NCBI GenBank assembly: GCA_003573635.1
Contig: QUTJ01031826.1
Coordinates: 1 to 24,455, forward strand
Direction of reading: 5' to 3'
Length of the DNA stretch: 24,455 nucleotides
Origin: Goniomonas avonlea
Taxonomy: Eukaryota; Cryptophyceae; Goniomonadida; Goniomonadaceae
This document shows, one piece after another, positions 20,201 to 23,200 of the stretch. Position 1 is the stretch's first letter; each line of letters starts with the position of its first letter. Both the position numbers and the translations under genes were made by a program. Below the pieces are notes generated by a model that was not told the origin of the DNA, ran no database searches, and saw only the letters and a list, made by a program, of their open reading frames with translations.

Positions 20201-23200
20201 CTTGCCTTGGCGCTCAGCGGCCACGTTGGTCCCATTCTGATCCCAGTCTGCCGCTGCAGCGCTTGCGCTTCGAGGGTCACTACTGTCACCGCCTCGGTCG
20301 TTCCTGGCAGGGAATCTGAGTACCTTGCATGGTGTGAAAGTGCAGCGCGAGGTCCACAGTCCTGGCTCCATCGATGCCTACTTGCGGGACACCCGGTTAC
20401 ACGCGCATGGGCATTTCACCAGTGTGCCATTCTTGTTTCTCCGCCCCTCCGCCCGATTTCTGGTCGACTGTCGAATGGACTGGGTCAGTTTTGACACAAT
20501 CCAGAATAAAATCTACACCTTCAAGAAGTGGTGCGAATGGGAGCACTACTTCCCCAGCGAGGTCCTGTGCTTTCAACCACTACGCGGAGCATTCTGGGTA
20601 GTCTCACGCCTCGCTCGGCGCCAACTCCGTCCTTTTCAGGACGTCGCGGCACCGCGAGTCACTACATGTATGCACTACAATAGACTTTGACAAAAGTGAT
20701 CTCGACTGACTCTTTTCGGCACTCCCTCACGACACCAAGGGGACCTCGTCCCGGGGTTTTCACCCTCTGGACCTCGTCATGCTCGCCACGTGTAAAACTG
20801 TGCGACATGGTTTGACACTCGGTCCTTACACAATATATTGCGTGATGATTGCCTCGCGTCTCTCTTTCGTTTGTTTGTGCTTGCCTCACACTGCTCCCAT
20901 ATGATTTGATTTGTTTGCAAAAGCCTCACACAAGTGTCACCATGGGGGAAAGGACCACCGCACAATTTCCCTAACCATAGGGGGGGTTCGGCGCTAGCTT
21001 GGTGAAAGATAAGTAATATACATATGGGTCATATGTCATATTCTTAACCGCCAACAATAGTAACACCATTACCTCTGACGCCTTCGCGTACAAGTAATGT
21101 TACTATCAGTGTAATAATAACTCTCCCATATTCCAATATAACTTGAAGCAGCCCTCTTGTGTTAGTGACATCGTGTGAGTGCGTGCGTGCGTGCGTGCGC
21201 GTGCGCGAGTGTGTGTGTGTTTACCATGTCATGGTGTCTGTTCCCTGCCTTAGTGACCGCTTCGACAGAGGCTGGCAGTCCTCTCGCATCCAGATGAACG
21301 AGACATCGTGATCCAGATCGCTCTGGTACGTACTGATCTCTGTCTATTTTGCTGTGTTGGTGGTTCATTGTTTCACAGCAAACTTTGTGCCAGCCCTCGC
21401 AAGATGTCGCTGTAACAGCACACGTTCTCGCTGACATGTCCTCTTGAATCCGCATTGAATGTGTGTCTCAGTTTTACAGCGAATCTAACACGATGTGTCG
21501 TTACCCCGGGCTGACACTGTTGCCTGTTGTCTTGGTGCAAGTCTACAGGGCAAGGCTACAAGGCAACGTGGACAAGGACACTGCTGCCTGTTGCCGTGGC
21601 CCAAGTCTTCCCCGGACTGCCCGGTCTCTCTTTGCGTGTGTGTCCTCAGAGGTGGAGGAGATGGGAATGTCGTCGCTCTCGAGACATGGCGTTGAACATA
21701 TTCTGTGTCCCCTTGGTTTCTGTCTCGCCCGGAAAGGTCTCACACGTTCGTCTTTGACAGCGACTCAATTCGGAGGCAGTGTTGTCCATGAGGAGAGCCC
21801 GCCTCCTCTCCTCTGCATGCAGGTTTTTACGGGCGTTGGCCCAGCACCGACGAAAGGCTCTCACAGCGGCGCTGTCTGCGGTGGGTGGTGCAACACTACA
21901 ACCCATGCCCGACAAACCCGACACACGAGGGAGGGAGGGGGGAAGCGGTTGTTGACTGCAGACAGATAGGCGCGCTTGTGTGTGTGGGGGAGGGGGGGGG
22001 GGGCACCCTGGAAACCAGCTCGCGCCACACGCATACCCAACACGCACGCACGGCAGCAACCATGCGGAGCACGCTCAACGCACACGCACTGGATCCCTGT
22101 CGTTACTCGTCGCACGCACTCCCTAGTAGCAAATACTCGTTCCATTTGTCTGCCCAACCAGCACAAATACCTACCCGCTCTGTGTCAGATGTAGACAACT
22201 TGAGCAGCACAACACATGTGCGATGTCCAAACTTCCTGTTGGGTGGACAGGAATGAGGAGTCCAAGTGCAAGACGACAGGATCCAGCGTTCATCTCCGGT
22301 TTGATTGAGGGTCGCTTGGGCGAAATGTGCCTCCCACCGCCTCCACTCGCAGTCTCTGTCGCTGCCTCGCACCACGCGCACCACCATTGACTTCATGCCC
22401 CCCAGGCGCAAGGGGTCAGCGGCGATGGCGGGGTGACGCTGTTGCTACTCTGCCGTGTCCTTGTCCGCCGACTGCAATCTCTGTACATGAACGCGCCAGA
22501 CCAGGCGGTGCCCCTCAAACTGGAGGTTGCTCGCACTCTAAGCACTCTGATCGCTCTCTTGGTCCCGTTCCCTCAATCCTCGGGTGCGGCGAGCACACCG
22601 CACGTGTTGGGTGTGACACTCCCGGCCACCGGTGCACAGGGTTTGGTGGAGGATCTCACCGCCGTGTTGGCCACTGCGGTGACTCTGGCGCAGTCTGCGG
22701 GGCCGGGTGGGTCGAACGATGGTGTGACTGGGGATACAGACAGCCACGCCAGGGTGTGTGGCTGTGTCGTTGAGTCTCTGCTCAGTCTGTTTGTGTTCCT
22801 CACCCCTCCACCGGCGGCAACCAGTTCCGCTGAGACGGACTCGTCCTGGCTGAGTAACATGGCGCAGCATCTGTTTGTTCCCTTGTGCCTCTTCCTGCGG
22901 CTTGCGGCGTCCCTGTCGGAGGATGGCGCGGCCATGGACGTGGACCCCCGTGGCGGCGCCCCGACCGGTCAGCACGCAAACGGCTTGGGGGCCGACGATG
23001 TCGGGGCGCTGGACAGCGACGGGGGCAACACTTCGTCGCACGCCGCTCGGGGCGCATCGTTGTTGGCGGTGCTTCTGACTTGCACGCGGGGGTTGCGGTG
23101 TGAGCGCAGTGACGGCAGTCTCCCCAACTCGCCTCTGCACAGCTTGGAGTCTGAGGGCACGATTGACCGGTCTTTTCTAACTGTGTCTCCTGGCATCTTC

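Noticed and set aside
21056-21108. Terminator or structured RNA from the small inverted repeat
   Set aside because: The stem is short and imperfect, in AT-rich intron sequence, with no other sign of an RNA gene.
22538-23140. 200-codon minus-strand open frame
   Set aside because: An Arg-rich shadow of exon 9, caused by high GC at third positions.
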